Below the pieces are notes generated by a model. It saw only the letters and a program-made list of their open reading frames with translations, did not search any database and was not told the origin of the DNA. Shown here in pieces: positions 30,285 through 40,398 of a stretch of 61,607 nt of DNA. Made by a program: the position numbers and the translations under genes. Origin of the DNA: a virus. Numbering within the stretch: position 1 is the first letter of the stretch; every line of letters begins with the position of its first letter. The DNA is taken from positions 1 to 61,607 of IMG/VR virus record IMGVR_UViG_3300048029_000244. One strand, written 5' to 3'.

Positions 30285-33200
30285 ATGCCAGAATCTACGC
30301 CTAATACATTTCAAGGTGGTTTAAACATGGATTTAGATCCAAGGTTACAGCCTAAAGGAACTTACAGAGATGCTAACAATATTAAAGTATTAAGCACAGA
30401 GGGTAATACTTTTACAATAGAAAATATTAAAGGCACTACAGAGGTATTAAATACAGGAGAAACAGATGGTAATATAGTAGGTTATTATTCTTTTTCAGAC
30501 AAACTGGTAGTGATGCATGTTTTAGGTTCAAACAGAGACACGTCTGTTACTAAAATATTTATGTATTCGTTAAATGATAGCAATGTGTTTGTAAGCGAGC
30601 AGACAAATACTGGTGTAGACACGCACATATACTCTGCTAATATGCAAATGGATGAACGTATACCAGTTAAAATAGTAGGTTTATTAGAAAACAAATCAGT
30701 AAGAAGAATATATTGGACAGATAATGTAAATCCTGTAAGGTCTATAAACTTACAAAAAGAAGCTTATGAAATAGATACCTATCCTATATCTACAACAATA
30801 TTGCCTGTAAATAATTTAAGCTTATTACCAGAGTCTATAGTGAGCGGCCCGTATTTATCAAGCGTAATAGGCGGAACATTACCTGTTGGTGCTTATCAGT
30901 ATTGTACACAATATTTAACTTCTGATGGAGCCAAAACAGCTATAGGGCCTTTTTCTGGTATGTATCACACTACAGCAAACATAGGTAATTATGATCAGTT
31001 TGGAGGATCGCCGCAAGGGGTGGGTTCTGCTATGGGTTTTAATATAAAAATGACTAACGTAGACAATAGGTTTGAAAAAATAATTTTATACGCTTTGTTT
31101 TATGATAGTAAAGATGGTGCAACAAGATCATATAAAGTTTCCGAAAGATATTTATCAGGACAATCTACTATAAATTTTGTACATACTACATTAGATTCTG
31201 ATCAAGAAATTGGTATTAATGAAATACTAGAGCCTACTAATTCATTTGATTTAGCTAAAGATTTAGCCATAAAAGACAATATATTATTTGCAGCAAACAC
31301 GCGTAAAACAGATTCCTTTATAACAAGTGATGAATTTGATTGTCAATTGTTAAGATGGGATTATAACGGTAATCAATCTTATACGCGAGAATTATCTAGT
31401 GGAGCTTATGTAAGAACAAATCAAGGTTATAATGGTCATAGATTTTTGCCAGGCAAATATTATACTGCATATAGCAAAGGAATGAGCTCTTCTGTTAATA
31501 CTATAAGAAATACATTTTATCCTGCGAAAACAGATGGTTTTGTTATAGGAACAGCATACGAAGAAACGTTTAGTTCATCTACTACTATACAAAATTTAAA
31601 CATACATACTTCTGCGAATTTTATAAACAACGGAAGCACAAGTAGTGTAAATGAATATGAACTAGAGGATAAATTAGTATACACGTGGATTTTAAAACTA
31701 GACACAAATAATGATGGATCATACGATAAATATTGGAATGGATCTAGTTTTGTTAACTCATCATCTAGTTTTGATATAAATGGATCTGGAGCAAACTCTG
31801 TGCATAATATGTATGAAAATAGTTATGCTGTATTTTGGGATAACATAAATATAAATATTGAAGGATCTGATATTAACACACTATCTATATACAAAATAAG
31901 CGTAGAGTTAGATGCGGTTACATATGATGGACATAGCAATAATAATCCTCCTCAAAGTATAGTAACATCACATAATTATACTAGTAGTTTATTCGGTTTG
32001 CAAATTGTATCGGCTCAAGGTTTATCGTCTGAAGGAGGATATTCTTACAACATATTAACTACTGTGCCAGTAGATGAAGCAAACAATGTAGATAAATTAT
32101 GCAGAGTTTTAGGAGCGCAATCCGCAGGATTTGGTGTAGGAGCAGGAGTTAGAATGTCATTTGCTACTACATACAAAGAATCAGATAATATATCAGGACA
32201 AGCAGACGATTTTCCTTTTATAAGCGCAAACGAAAGTATACCTGATTTAGATGTAAATAATGTAGATTCTAAAATATTTACTTCTACAGCTTCTGTGTCT
32301 AATAAAGATCCATTAATGATGAGTCTTAAAGGATATAAAAGAGGTGAAATATATAGATTTGGTATTTTATTTTATGATAAAAAAGGAAATCCTATAAATA
32401 CTTTATGGATGGGAGATGTACAAATGCCTTATCATGATGATAGAAATTTAGAGCTTGTACATACATTTGAACATAGAAGCCCTACAGATAGTTCTCCAGT
32501 TGCTGTAGTATACGCTAAGCCTCCAAGAAAAAATGGAATTGCGGTGGCTGAAGATTATAGATTAGATGTAGTTGAGGGTATAGCTGTTCCTGGATATGTA
32601 GACACTTATGAGTTTGTTGATGAGCCAGAATACCATGTAGACACTAACAATAAACAAAATTATTTATATCCTTGTATTAGTCAAAATGAAGCAGATACAA
32701 GAAGTTTTAGCCATTTAACTTTAGACTTAGTTTGTAAATTTGAAGTAAAATTACCACAATCTGTAATAGACAAAGTATCAGGATTTAGAATAGTTAGAGC
32801 AGAACGTAGCGAAGAAGACTCTACTATTATGCAGCAAGGTTTAGCTGTGGCCGTTTCTAGAATTATACACGAAGATGATGACAGAGATATTAAAATAGGA
32901 GATTCTAATGCTGCCAACAGAAAAGCTATGAATGATACTGGTAATAAGTATAGTTCGCATTATGCGTTAGGCGAAAATATATATCCAAATGAAGCTGATG
33001 AACAAAACGGAACAAGCCCACAGTCTTATATATTTGGGAATAATTATCATCAAAATTATTCTGATGTTAGTGGTGTAGGTAGAAACTGGATGTCTCCAGC
33101 TGGTATGTTTGTGTTATACAGTCCTGATAGTTTATTTGGCGCATATCCATATAAATTTCAATCAGGAGATAGGGCTAAGTGTATAAGTGTTATTAATTTA

Positions 33201-35411
33201 AAAGATAATGTGCAATTTAGCGCAGGATCTGCTTATACATATGGCAGCACAGACACTACAACAACAAAAAGATTTTATGGAAAAAAAGAAATAAATAGCA
33301 CTGATGGACAACATGTGTACGTTGGCAAAACATATACTAATGATACTCAATTTTATAGATTAAGAAATGTAACTAAACCAGATGGTAGAAACGGAATAAA
33401 TTATTACACACAAAACAATAATGATTTTGGTCATTATTATAATGGCGACGGCAACACAACAGCAAATAATGCTCAAGGCTTATTTAGCGCCAATGTTAAT
33501 TTAACAAAAGGTGTCGAGTTGTCAGAAGGAGATAGCGCTTCAAGACCTTTATCTAACAGTTCTAGATTGTTTTACAATGTTAGTATAGGTAGTTGTAAAA
33601 ATCAAGGTTTATTAGATACTGGTTTGGTTGATGCAGATGAAGATACGCATCAGGGCTATGTAGAAACATACATGAAAACACAAAGCACTGTAGGTTATGA
33701 AACTAATAAAAGTATACAAAAAGGTAATAGATGTATTTTTCTTCAAAGCGATACTGGCAGAGTTCGTGTGCCTAATTTAAATAGGGCTTTATTAGGAGAT
33801 GCAAAAATATTATGGAATAATACTTATAGGATTAAAAAAATACCAAGTTATGCTTTAGTAGAAATAAAAAAATCTACATCAGAAGCTTCTTCTATATATG
33901 GTGGAGTACAAGATGATTCTTTATACGCCACTAGATACATACAGGCAGGCGAGTTTACTAGAGTATCGTCTAGTCACACACCTAGTACAAACTTCAAACA
34001 AACTGTAGCAGGTGGAGACACATTTGTAAGTATATTTTCGCATCAGTTAACTATGTCTCATTTTCATCCAGATGGATCTTCAGCTAAAGTAATAACTTTT
34101 CCTGTAGAGTCTAGAGTAAATGTAGACATGAGAAGTGGACAGCATTTAGGCTCTAAATTTATAAACGCAGGATTTTTTCCAGACGTTTTACCAAATGTAA
34201 ATGATTTACTTTATAATAATATATATAGTCAAGAGCCTAATTTAAAAGGATATTTGTCTGTAAACGAAAGAAAAAGATCTCTTGATTTAAATCAACCTAA
34301 CAATATATCTTATAGTAAAACTAAACTATCTGGAGAAAGAACAGATTCTTTTAGAAGTTTTCCTATTGCTCAGTTTCATGACGTAGAAAACGTTTCAGGC
34401 GAAATAAACGCTCTAGTTAATTTTAGAGATGATTTATACTTTTTACAAGACACAGGTTTTGGAAAATTATTTATAAATTCTAGAACTTTATTAGGATCAC
34501 AAAATGATATATTATTAGGCTCTGCTAATACTATAGAAAATCACGCATATATAACTAAACAATTTGGAGGTTTACATAGGGAAGGTATAATATCTACAGA
34601 CACATCTATTTATTTTATAGATGCTGTAAATAAAAAAATACACAGATATGCAGATGGTTTTAGTACTATATCAGACAAATCTATAATGAAGTTTATGAAC
34701 GACATTATACCAGACGTGTCATCATATAAATCTAAAACATCTACAATATATTCAAGAGTGCCAGATTCGCAATTTATATTTGCGCAAGAAGCTAAAGGTG
34801 TTTCTTTAGGATATAATCAACAAGAAAAAAGAGTGTTCTTTAGTTTTGCTGATTATCAAAATAGTCAAATAAACAAAAAAACTATAACCTATAATGAATT
34901 TATGAATGCATTTGAAAGTAAATTAGATGCATTTCCACCTTTATGGATAACGCATAATGGTAAATTGTATTGCCATGGTCGTATACAGCCAACTATGGGT
35001 AGTAGTAATGTAAATTGTAGCAAAATACATTTGTTTGATTCAGACGCTGCAAATAGAGGTAAAATGATAGATGTTACATATCCACAGGACATAGAAATTA
35101 TAGTTTCAGACTCTCCTTTAGACAGTAAAAAGTTTGACACTTGTGAAGTAATAGGAGATGTTGATAATTCTGGTGTAGTAAGTTTAACTGGGGCTACGTT
35201 TAGTACAGATAAAACAGCTGAACAGTCTACTACATTTGCTTCAGACTTAATACATAAAGTAAGAGAAGGAATTTTAAGGTTTCCTTTAAGAGGAAAATCA
35301 GCTACAAAAAGATTAGTGGGAACTTATGCTAAAATAAAATTAACAAATAATAATAACTCTAAATTTAGTATCTTTGCTATTAAGGCAAAAATTAGAAAAT
35401 CTTTTCAATAA
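30285..35411 (+). CDS. Tail hub / stabilisation protein, 1708 aa
   Basis: The N-terminus TPNTFQGGLNMDLDPRLQPK, then GTYRDANNIKVLS, is the conserved start of the podovirus tail-hub/stabilisation (P22 gp10-like) proteins found in crAss-like phages. The rest is a very large all-beta protein, rich in Ser, Thr, Asn and Tyr, probably several beta-propeller or sandwich domains. Such proteins close the tail and anchor the fibres. Length is longer than most homologues I know. It overlaps the next gene by 1 nt. Confidence 0.82.
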   Translation: MPESTPNTFQGGLNMDLDPRLQPKGTYRDANNIKVLSTEGNTFTIENIKGTTEVLNTGETDGNIVGYYSFSDKLVVMHVLGSNRDTSVTKIFMYSLNDSNVFVSEQTNTGVDTHIYSANMQMDERIPVKIVGLLENKSVRRIYWTDNVNPVRSINLQKEAYEIDTYPISTTILPVNNLSLLPESIVSGPYLSSVIGGTLPVGAYQYCTQYLTSDGAKTAIGPFSGMYHTTANIGNYDQFGGSPQGVGSAMGFNIKMTNVDNRFEKIILYALFYDSKDGATRSYKVSERYLSGQSTINFVHTTLDSDQEIGINEILEPTNSFDLAKDLAIKDNILFAANTRKTDSFITSDEFDCQLLRWDYNGNQSYTRELSSGAYVRTNQGYNGHRFLPGKYYTAYSKGMSSSVNTIRNTFYPAKTDGFVIGTAYEETFSSSTTIQNLNIHTSANFINNGSTSSVNEYELEDKLVYTWILKLDTNNDGSYDKYWNGSSFVNSSSSFDINGSGANSVHNMYENSYAVFWDNININIEGSDINTLSIYKISVELDAVTYDGHSNNNPPQSIVTSHNYTSSLFGLQIVSAQGLSSEGGYSYNILTTVPVDEANNVDKLCRVLGAQSAGFGVGAGVRMSFATTYKESDNISGQADDFPFISANESIPDLDVNNVDSKIFTSTASVSNKDPLMMSLKGYKRGEIYRFGILFYDKKGNPINTLWMGDVQMPYHDDRNLELVHTFEHRSPTDSSPVAVVYAKPPRKNGIAVAEDYRLDVVEGIAVPGYVDTYEFVDEPEYHVDTNNKQNYLYPCISQNEADTRSFSHLTLDLVCKFEVKLPQSVIDKVSGFRIVRAERSEEDSTIMQQGLAVAVSRIIHEDDDRDIKIGDSNAANRKAMNDTGNKYSSHYALGENIYPNEADEQNGTSPQSYIFGNNYHQNYSDVSGVGRNWMSPAGMFVLYSPDSLFGAYPYKFQSGDRAKCISVINLKDNVQFSAGSAYTYGSTDTTTTKRFYGKKEINSTDGQHVYVGKTYTNDTQFYRLRNVTKPDGRNGINYYTQNNNDFGHYYNGDGNTTANNAQGLFSANVNLTKGVELSEGDSASRPLSNSSRLFYNVSIGSCKNQGLLDTGLVDADEDTHQGYVETYMKTQSTVGYETNKSIQKGNRCIFLQSDTGRVRVPNLNRALLGDAKILWNNTYRIKKIPSYALVEIKKSTSEASSIYGGVQDDSLYATRYIQAGEFTRVSSSHTPSTNFKQTVAGGDTFVSIFSHQLTMSHFHPDGSSAKVITFPVESRVNVDMRSGQHLGSKFINAGFFPDVLPNVNDLLYNNIYSQEPNLKGYLSVNERKRSLDLNQPNNISYSKTKLSGERTDSFRSFPIAQFHDVENVSGEINALVNFRDDLYFLQDTGFGKLFINSRTLLGSQNDILLGSANTIENHAYITKQFGGLHREGIISTDTSIYFIDAVNKKIHRYADGFSTISDKSIMKFMNDIIPDVSSYKSKTSTIYSRVPDSQFIFAQEAKGVSLGYNQQEKRVFFSFADYQNSQINKKTITYNEFMNAFESKLDAFPPLWITHNGKLYCHGRIQPTMGSSNVNCSKIHLFDSDAANRGKMIDVTYPQDIEIIVSDSPLDSKKFDTCEVIGDVDNSGVVSLTGATFSTDKTAEQSTTFASDLIHKVREGILRFPLRGKSATKRLVGTYAKIKLTNNNNSKFSIFAIKAKIRKSFQ

Positions 35412-36112
35412 TGGTAGATTCACAAAATTTTGAAAATGAAGTACAACAGTTAAAGTTATTACCTCAATATTCGGGCATGTCAGATGACATGATTAGACAA
35501 ATGATTTTGCAAGAAACACCGCAAAATACATCGCAAAATACACCTTTAACAAGCGGAGATTTTGGTATGTCTACAGACAATCAAATAAATTACGGATCTA
35601 CTAGTGAATATCCTATGATGTCTACTTATGATTTTAATCTTAATACGCAAAGTCCTAAAGGATTTGATTTAGGTAAAACTGTGGGAACAGCACAAAACAT
35701 ATATAAAACTATAGGTGGTAAAGAAGGCATAAATAAAGTTAAAAGTTTTTTAGGCTTAAGTAAAAAAGCAGATAATACTATGGGTTTAAATCTAACTAAC
35801 GCTTTACCTACAAATGGAACAGGAGGTTTATCTGGATTATTAGGAAAGTTGGGCATAGGTGGCGGAGGTGCAGGTGCAGGCGCAGGTTCAGGTGCATTAG
35901 CAGGTTTAGCGCCAGCGTTACCATTTTTAGCAGTAGGGGCTGGCTTATTAGCATTAAAAGCCAAAAAGAAAAAGAAGAAGCTTATGCAAAAAATGAAAGC
36001 AGAAGAAGAATATAGAGAAAGAAAATTAGAACAAAAACAAGAGTTAATAGATGCTAATGTAGAATATATGCAAACAGCACAACAATACAATAATCCGTAC
36101 AAAATAGATTAA
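35411..36112 (+). CDS. Internal virion/ejection protein with glycine-rich membrane segment, 233 aa
   Basis: Residues ~140-185 are a Gly/Ala-rich hydrophobic segment (GGGGAGAGAGSGALAGLAPA then LPFLAVGAGLLAL), suited to insertion in a membrane. A lysine patch (KAKKKKKKLMQK) and a charged coiled coil follow. The N-terminus is Gln/Asn-rich and disordered. Small ejection proteins that form a channel through the envelope often look like this. It precedes three other probable ejection proteins. Confidence 0.68.
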   Translation: MVDSQNFENEVQQLKLLPQYSGMSDDMIRQMILQETPQNTSQNTPLTSGDFGMSTDNQINYGSTSEYPMMSTYDFNLNTQSPKGFDLGKTVGTAQNIYKTIGGKEGINKVKSFLGLSKKADNTMGLNLTNALPTNGTGGLSGLLGKLGIGGGGAGAGAGSGALAGLAPALPFLAVGAGLLALKAKKKKKKLMQKMKAEEEYRERKLEQKQELIDANVEYMQTAQQYNNPYKID

Positions 36113-36113
36113 A

Positions 36114-38498
36114 ATGGCACCTAAACCACTTAATATAAATTTTGAAAATCCTAATGTAGATAAATTCTTATTTGGATTGTATTCTGTAGAACATGGTAAT
36201 GATGGTACTTTTGATGTAGGTAAATTAAATATACCTTACGTAGAAAAAGGTACTAAAAACGTAGTTACATCTACAGCTAGAGGTGGTTTTCAGTTTATTA
36301 AATCTACAAGAGATGAAATATTAAATAAATATGGATATGATGCTTGGTCAGACAATATAGAAGAGCAAAAAAAAGCTACTATGGCTTTGATTATAAGTAC
36401 AAGACCAGGGGCTGCAACATTAATAGAAAACGGAGAATTTGAAAAAGCTAGAAAAAATATAGGAGGAGTCTTGTTTGAAGGTTTATCAGATAAACATAAA
36501 AGAGTATTTAATAAAGCTACTAAAGACAAAGACAATTGGTCAAAAATTAAAGTAGTAAATAATTTAGAAGAAAATTTAATTAATAAAAAGAATAAATTAA
36601 CTAATTATGTTAACGAAGGCGGTTATACTGTAAGGTCTAATTGGGATAGTAACTCTAAATCTTTTGTTAATGTAGACTTAGATAATAATAAATTAAATTT
36701 TTATTCCTCATATGACGATATAAATATATCTGACGATGAAACTACAACTGATGCTACAGATAATAAAACTAAAAAGCCAAAAGCTCCTAAAGCTAAAACT
36801 GTAAGTTTAGACAAAAATTATAGGGTTTATGATAATAGTTCTGGCAAGTATTTACAAATTAATAGTAAGTATAATACAGAAACAAAACAATGGAGTCATA
36901 AAGCTGTTGGAGACACTGATTTAAATGACAAAGAAATTGCTGAAATTGGCAGCATGTATACTGATCCATTAGGAAGAACTCCAAAAGGAAGTACTACTCG
37001 TTATCAAAAAAGAACATTAGAAGACGGTACAGTTTATTATACTGGTCATTCGTCAGATGGTGAAGAACAAACGTCTTTTCAAAAAAGATTTTCATTTTTT
37101 GATACGCCGCCAACACAAGCAGAAACAGATACAAAAACACTTAAAACATTAAGTGATAATTTTTCTAAAAAAACACAAGGAGACAATTCTATAAAATCGT
37201 TAGAGCCTGAAAAAAATGAAATTTTAATTAAAGAAACAAATGATAGAAAACAAAATTTAGAAAAATTAAACAAAAAATATTTAGCTACTAGAAAGCCTGA
37301 AGATAAAATTGCATACGACAAAGCTCTAGAAGATTATAATAAATTTATAACTGATAATAAAGTTCCAACTAACAATCAGCTAGTAAATTTAACTACTAAA
37401 GAAAAAGCTTTACGAGAAACTTTAGCTGAAATGCAATCTAATCCTGATAATTTTACTGAAGCAGATATTATTGATGTACAAAAGAAAATAGATAAAGTAG
37501 CAATAGACATGTCTGTTATACAGGGAAATCCTAGAGCTACAGGCCCTTTTGGACATTCGCAAGAGCAAGTATCAAGCGTAGTTGTTGAAGATTCAGATTT
37601 AGAAAAAAGATACAGTACTGAAGATAAAAAAGTAGAACCTGTAGGATCAACAGAAGTTACTTATGATGACAGTGGAAACATAAGCGTAGAAGAAGCGCCT
37701 ACAGAAGTTGTAGAAGACAAACCTGTAGACGAAACTACTGAAACTACTGAAATAACAAATGAAATTCCAGAGGTCGTTGTAAGTGGGGATGATACTGATG
37801 ATGTTAGTGTTGATAATCGTCCTGTAGTACAGGAAGGGCCCTTAGCCGCTATAGGAGGTATAGGCACTGTTGTTTCAGCATTAGTAGGTGCTAAAGCATT
37901 AAGTCAAGCGTCTAAAGATCCTGAGATATTAGATATGCCAGAAATATCTGAAGCATTTAAAGCTGAATTATATCAAGCAGAACAATTATCTAAACAAGGC
38001 TTTAGACCTACAGAAGAAAGAGCTATACGTAAAGGAATTAAAGAAAGTTATGATTTAGGTGTAGAAAACGCTATTAGAGGAACTGCTGGCGATAGAGCTA
38101 AATTTCTTGCCATGACAGGAGTGTTAGATAGTCAGAGGCAATCTGCGCTATTAGACTTCGCTGCAAAAGATGAGGCTGTTAGACAGCAAAATAAAGACGC
38201 ATACAATCAAATGCTAAACTTCAAAGAGTCTTACGAAAAACAAAATGCTTTACAGTTAAGACAAGAAAAAATGCAACAAATGCAAGCAAGACAATCTAGC
38301 GCTTCTGCATTAGGAGCTGCTGCTCTTAAAACAGCTATGGATAATATTAATAACGCTAAAGGAGATCAAATGCAAAGAAGATATATTGCTTCTCTAACTG
38401 GCGACAATGTAAAGGTAGAAAACACATCTTTTTTAGACAGCTTAGGATTAGGTGGTATAAAAAACATGTTTGAATCTAACACAAATACTGAAGGATAA
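36114..38498 (+). CDS. Internal virion protein with N-terminal lysozyme-like domain
   Basis: Residues ~15-110 resemble a lambda-endolysin/SLT-type muramidase: SVEHGNDGTFDVGK (24-37, E26 as candidate catalytic residue), then TARGGFQFIKSTRDEIL (54-70), then EQKKATMALIISTRPGA. The middle (~200-560) is low-complexity, Lys/Thr/Glu-rich and disordered. The C-terminal ~180 residues have a hydrophobic helix (GGIGTVVSALVGAKAL) and Gln-rich helices typical of ejection proteins. It would digest peptidoglycan locally during DNA entry. It overlaps the next gene as TAATG. Confidence 0.75.
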   Translation: MAPKPLNINFENPNVDKFLFGLYSVEHGNDGTFDVGKLNIPYVEKGTKNVVTSTARGGFQFIKSTRDEILNKYGYDAWSDNIEEQKKATMALIISTRPGAATLIENGEFEKARKNIGGVLFEGLSDKHKRVFNKATKDKDNWSKIKVVNNLEENLINKKNKLTNYVNEGGYTVRSNWDSNSKSFVNVDLDNNKLNFYSSYDDINISDDETTTDATDNKTKKPKAPKAKTVSLDKNYRVYDNSSGKYLQINSKYNTETKQWSHKAVGDTDLNDKEIAEIGSMYTDPLGRTPKGSTTRYQKRTLEDGTVYYTGHSSDGEEQTSFQKRFSFFDTPPTQAETDTKTLKTLSDNFSKKTQGDNSIKSLEPEKNEILIKETNDRKQNLEKLNKKYLATRKPEDKIAYDKALEDYNKFITDNKVPTNNQLVNLTTKEKALRETLAEMQSNPDNFTEADIIDVQKKIDKVAIDMSVIQGNPRATGPFGHSQEQVSSVVVEDSDLEKRYSTEDKKVEPVGSTEVTYDDSGNISVEEAPTEVVEDKPVDETTETTEITNEIPEVVVSGDDTDDVSVDNRPVVQEGPLAAIGGIGTVVSALVGAKALSQASKDPEILDMPEISEAFKAELYQAEQLSKQGFRPTEERAIRKGIKESYDLGVENAIRGTAGDRAKFLAMTGVLDSQRQSALLDFAAKDEAVRQQNKDAYNQMLNFKESYEKQNALQLRQEKMQQMQARQSSASALGAAALKTAMDNINNAKGDQMQRRYIASLTGDNVKVENTSFLDSLGLGGIKNMFESNTNTEG

Positions 38499-40396
38499 TG
38501 GCAGGAATTGGTCTAAATACAGCTTTATTAGGTTTGTTTTCATCAGACAAAAAACAAGCTAAAGCTAGAGAAATGCAAATAGCTCAACAAATGTACAGCA
38601 AAGAACAAGCTGAGCTGAAACAACAATATGAGCTAGACGCGTCTTTAAGAGAGCAACAATTAGCGTATGATAAAAACGCTAAAATAATAACCACTAAAAG
38701 AGAAGAGGTTGCAAAACTTCAAAACAATTTAGATGATTTATATGATCAAGTAAGGGAGGGCGCAAAAAAATACGGGAATGCACAAAAATATATGTTAGCT
38801 GAAGGCAACGATTTGTTGTACAAAGGAAGAGCTAAATATGAACAAGAAATAGATAGAATTAAATTAAATCAAGATAACATTAGTAAGTTTATGGAGGCTA
38901 GCGATGATAGTCCATTACTAATGCATAATGATGAAATAAAAAGATATAACGACTATTTAAATGGCAAAACTGATACTTATACGTTTAAAGGGCTGTTAAC
39001 AGAAATAGACGATGGTTATATTACAGAAGGACAAAAGGGTGTAAATATACAGCCTACAGATATTTTAGATCACGGACAAAACAAAAGAGCTATTACGCAA
39101 AACTATATAAGAGAACATGATGGTCAGCAGCCAACAGAAATAGATTTAATAAATTATACTAGAGAAAAATATATAGGTGATGGACAAGTTACAGGTACTG
39201 CTGAAATTAAAACATCATTTGGTAATGAAATTGCTAAATTAAGTGAATTAACATTGAATTTAGTAGCGCCTCCACAAAAAGCATTTACAGAATCTTTTGA
39301 TGAAACATTTAAAAATGTTGGCGATCAAGCTATGCAATTTGGTTACGATCCTTCTAAAAGAGCCTCTATGAAAAATGGAAAGCGTATAAATACAGGAGGA
39401 ATGATGTTTACACAATCGCCAGACTTGCAAGATGCTATTGGATACGCAGCATTTAATGGTAGAAAAAATGGTACTTTTTATAATCCAAACCCTAAGTTAG
39501 CATTAAAAACAGAAAATGGTATTCCAGTAACTTCTTCGGATTTAGAAGAAGAAAGATTTAATAATGTGTTTAATATAGACACAACAACTTTGCATGATGA
39601 AGATGGTAATATGATTACTGATTCAGATACTGGTTGGGAAATATTTGGTAAAGAATCTAAAACAATAGACGCTAGACTGAATGGTTATTTTTATGGAACA
39701 CAAATAACATATTTAGATGAAAACACTGGTGAATTGAAAACATCTTTAATAACTGAAAACACAGACCCAGAAAAAGCAGCAGAGCTAGAGCAAAACTTTA
39801 GAAATGCACAATCTAGAAAAACTGTATTGTTAGCAGAGCTACAAGAAAAAGATGCATTAAGAGATGATTTTTATTATAAAGTAATAGACATGAATCCTAA
39901 CATGCAGACTGCTGTAAATGAATATATGGATAATGATGAGTTATCAGCTGTTATGAATCAAAATGCTGATGCTAAAAAAATGATAGAAAGCAAAAAAGCT
40001 AACGCTGAACAAATGCTACAAGCCGAAAATGGCATAATGGAGTACACAGGAGATAACAACGGCACTGTAATGATTTACAATACATTAGGGCCAGAAGTTA
40101 TGAAGTCTATGAATTATCACGGCGTAGATAATAATATGTTTGGCAACATTATGGCTTTTAATATGCTTAGAATACCTGAAGGCACAGAAAAACCAGGAGC
40201 TGTATTACAACAAAATATAAGAAACATGTATACAGAGTTAGGTCAAGAATCTGATTTTAGTAAAGCTTTAAAAGGTGGTTCTGCAACTTTTAATTCTTAT
40301 CTTCGCAAATCAGGGATATTTGCTGATTCAGAGTTGTATGAAAAATACAGATTGTTGTCAGGAAATTGGAACGCATACGCAAAAAATAAAAAATAA
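38498..40396 (+). CDS. Internal virion / ejection protein, 632 aa
   Basis: This protein starts MAGIGLNTALLGLFSSDKKQ and is dominated by coiled coil at residues 20-130 (KEQAELKQQYELDASLREQQ), followed by a mixed acidic region. A short hydrophobic N-terminus followed by a long charged helix is common in podovirus ejection proteins. It lies between the lysozyme-domain protein and the giant polymerase-like protein. No enzymatic motif seen. Confidence 0.65.
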   Translation: MAGIGLNTALLGLFSSDKKQAKAREMQIAQQMYSKEQAELKQQYELDASLREQQLAYDKNAKIITTKREEVAKLQNNLDDLYDQVREGAKKYGNAQKYMLAEGNDLLYKGRAKYEQEIDRIKLNQDNISKFMEASDDSPLLMHNDEIKRYNDYLNGKTDTYTFKGLLTEIDDGYITEGQKGVNIQPTDILDHGQNKRAITQNYIREHDGQQPTEIDLINYTREKYIGDGQVTGTAEIKTSFGNEIAKLSELTLNLVAPPQKAFTESFDETFKNVGDQAMQFGYDPSKRASMKNGKRINTGGMMFTQSPDLQDAIGYAAFNGRKNGTFYNPNPKLALKTENGIPVTSSDLEEERFNNVFNIDTTTLHDEDGNMITDSDTGWEIFGKESKTIDARLNGYFYGTQITYLDENTGELKTSLITENTDPEKAAELEQNFRNAQSRKTVLLAELQEKDALRDDFYYKVIDMNPNMQTAVNEYMDNDELSAVMNQNADAKKMIESKKANAEQMLQAENGIMEYTGDNNGTVMIYNTLGPEVMKSMNYHGVDNNMFGNIMAFNMLRIPEGTEKPGAVLQQNIRNMYTELGQESDFSKALKGGSATFNSYLRKSGIFADSELYEKYRLLSGNWNAYAKNKK

Positions 40397-40398
40397 TT

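Noticed and set aside
35626-36102. 158-codon leftward ORF inside the gene at 35411-36112
   Set aside because: Its Phe/Cys/Pro-rich composition is the mirror of the Gly/Ala- and Lys-rich coding strand. No start context or promoter supports it.
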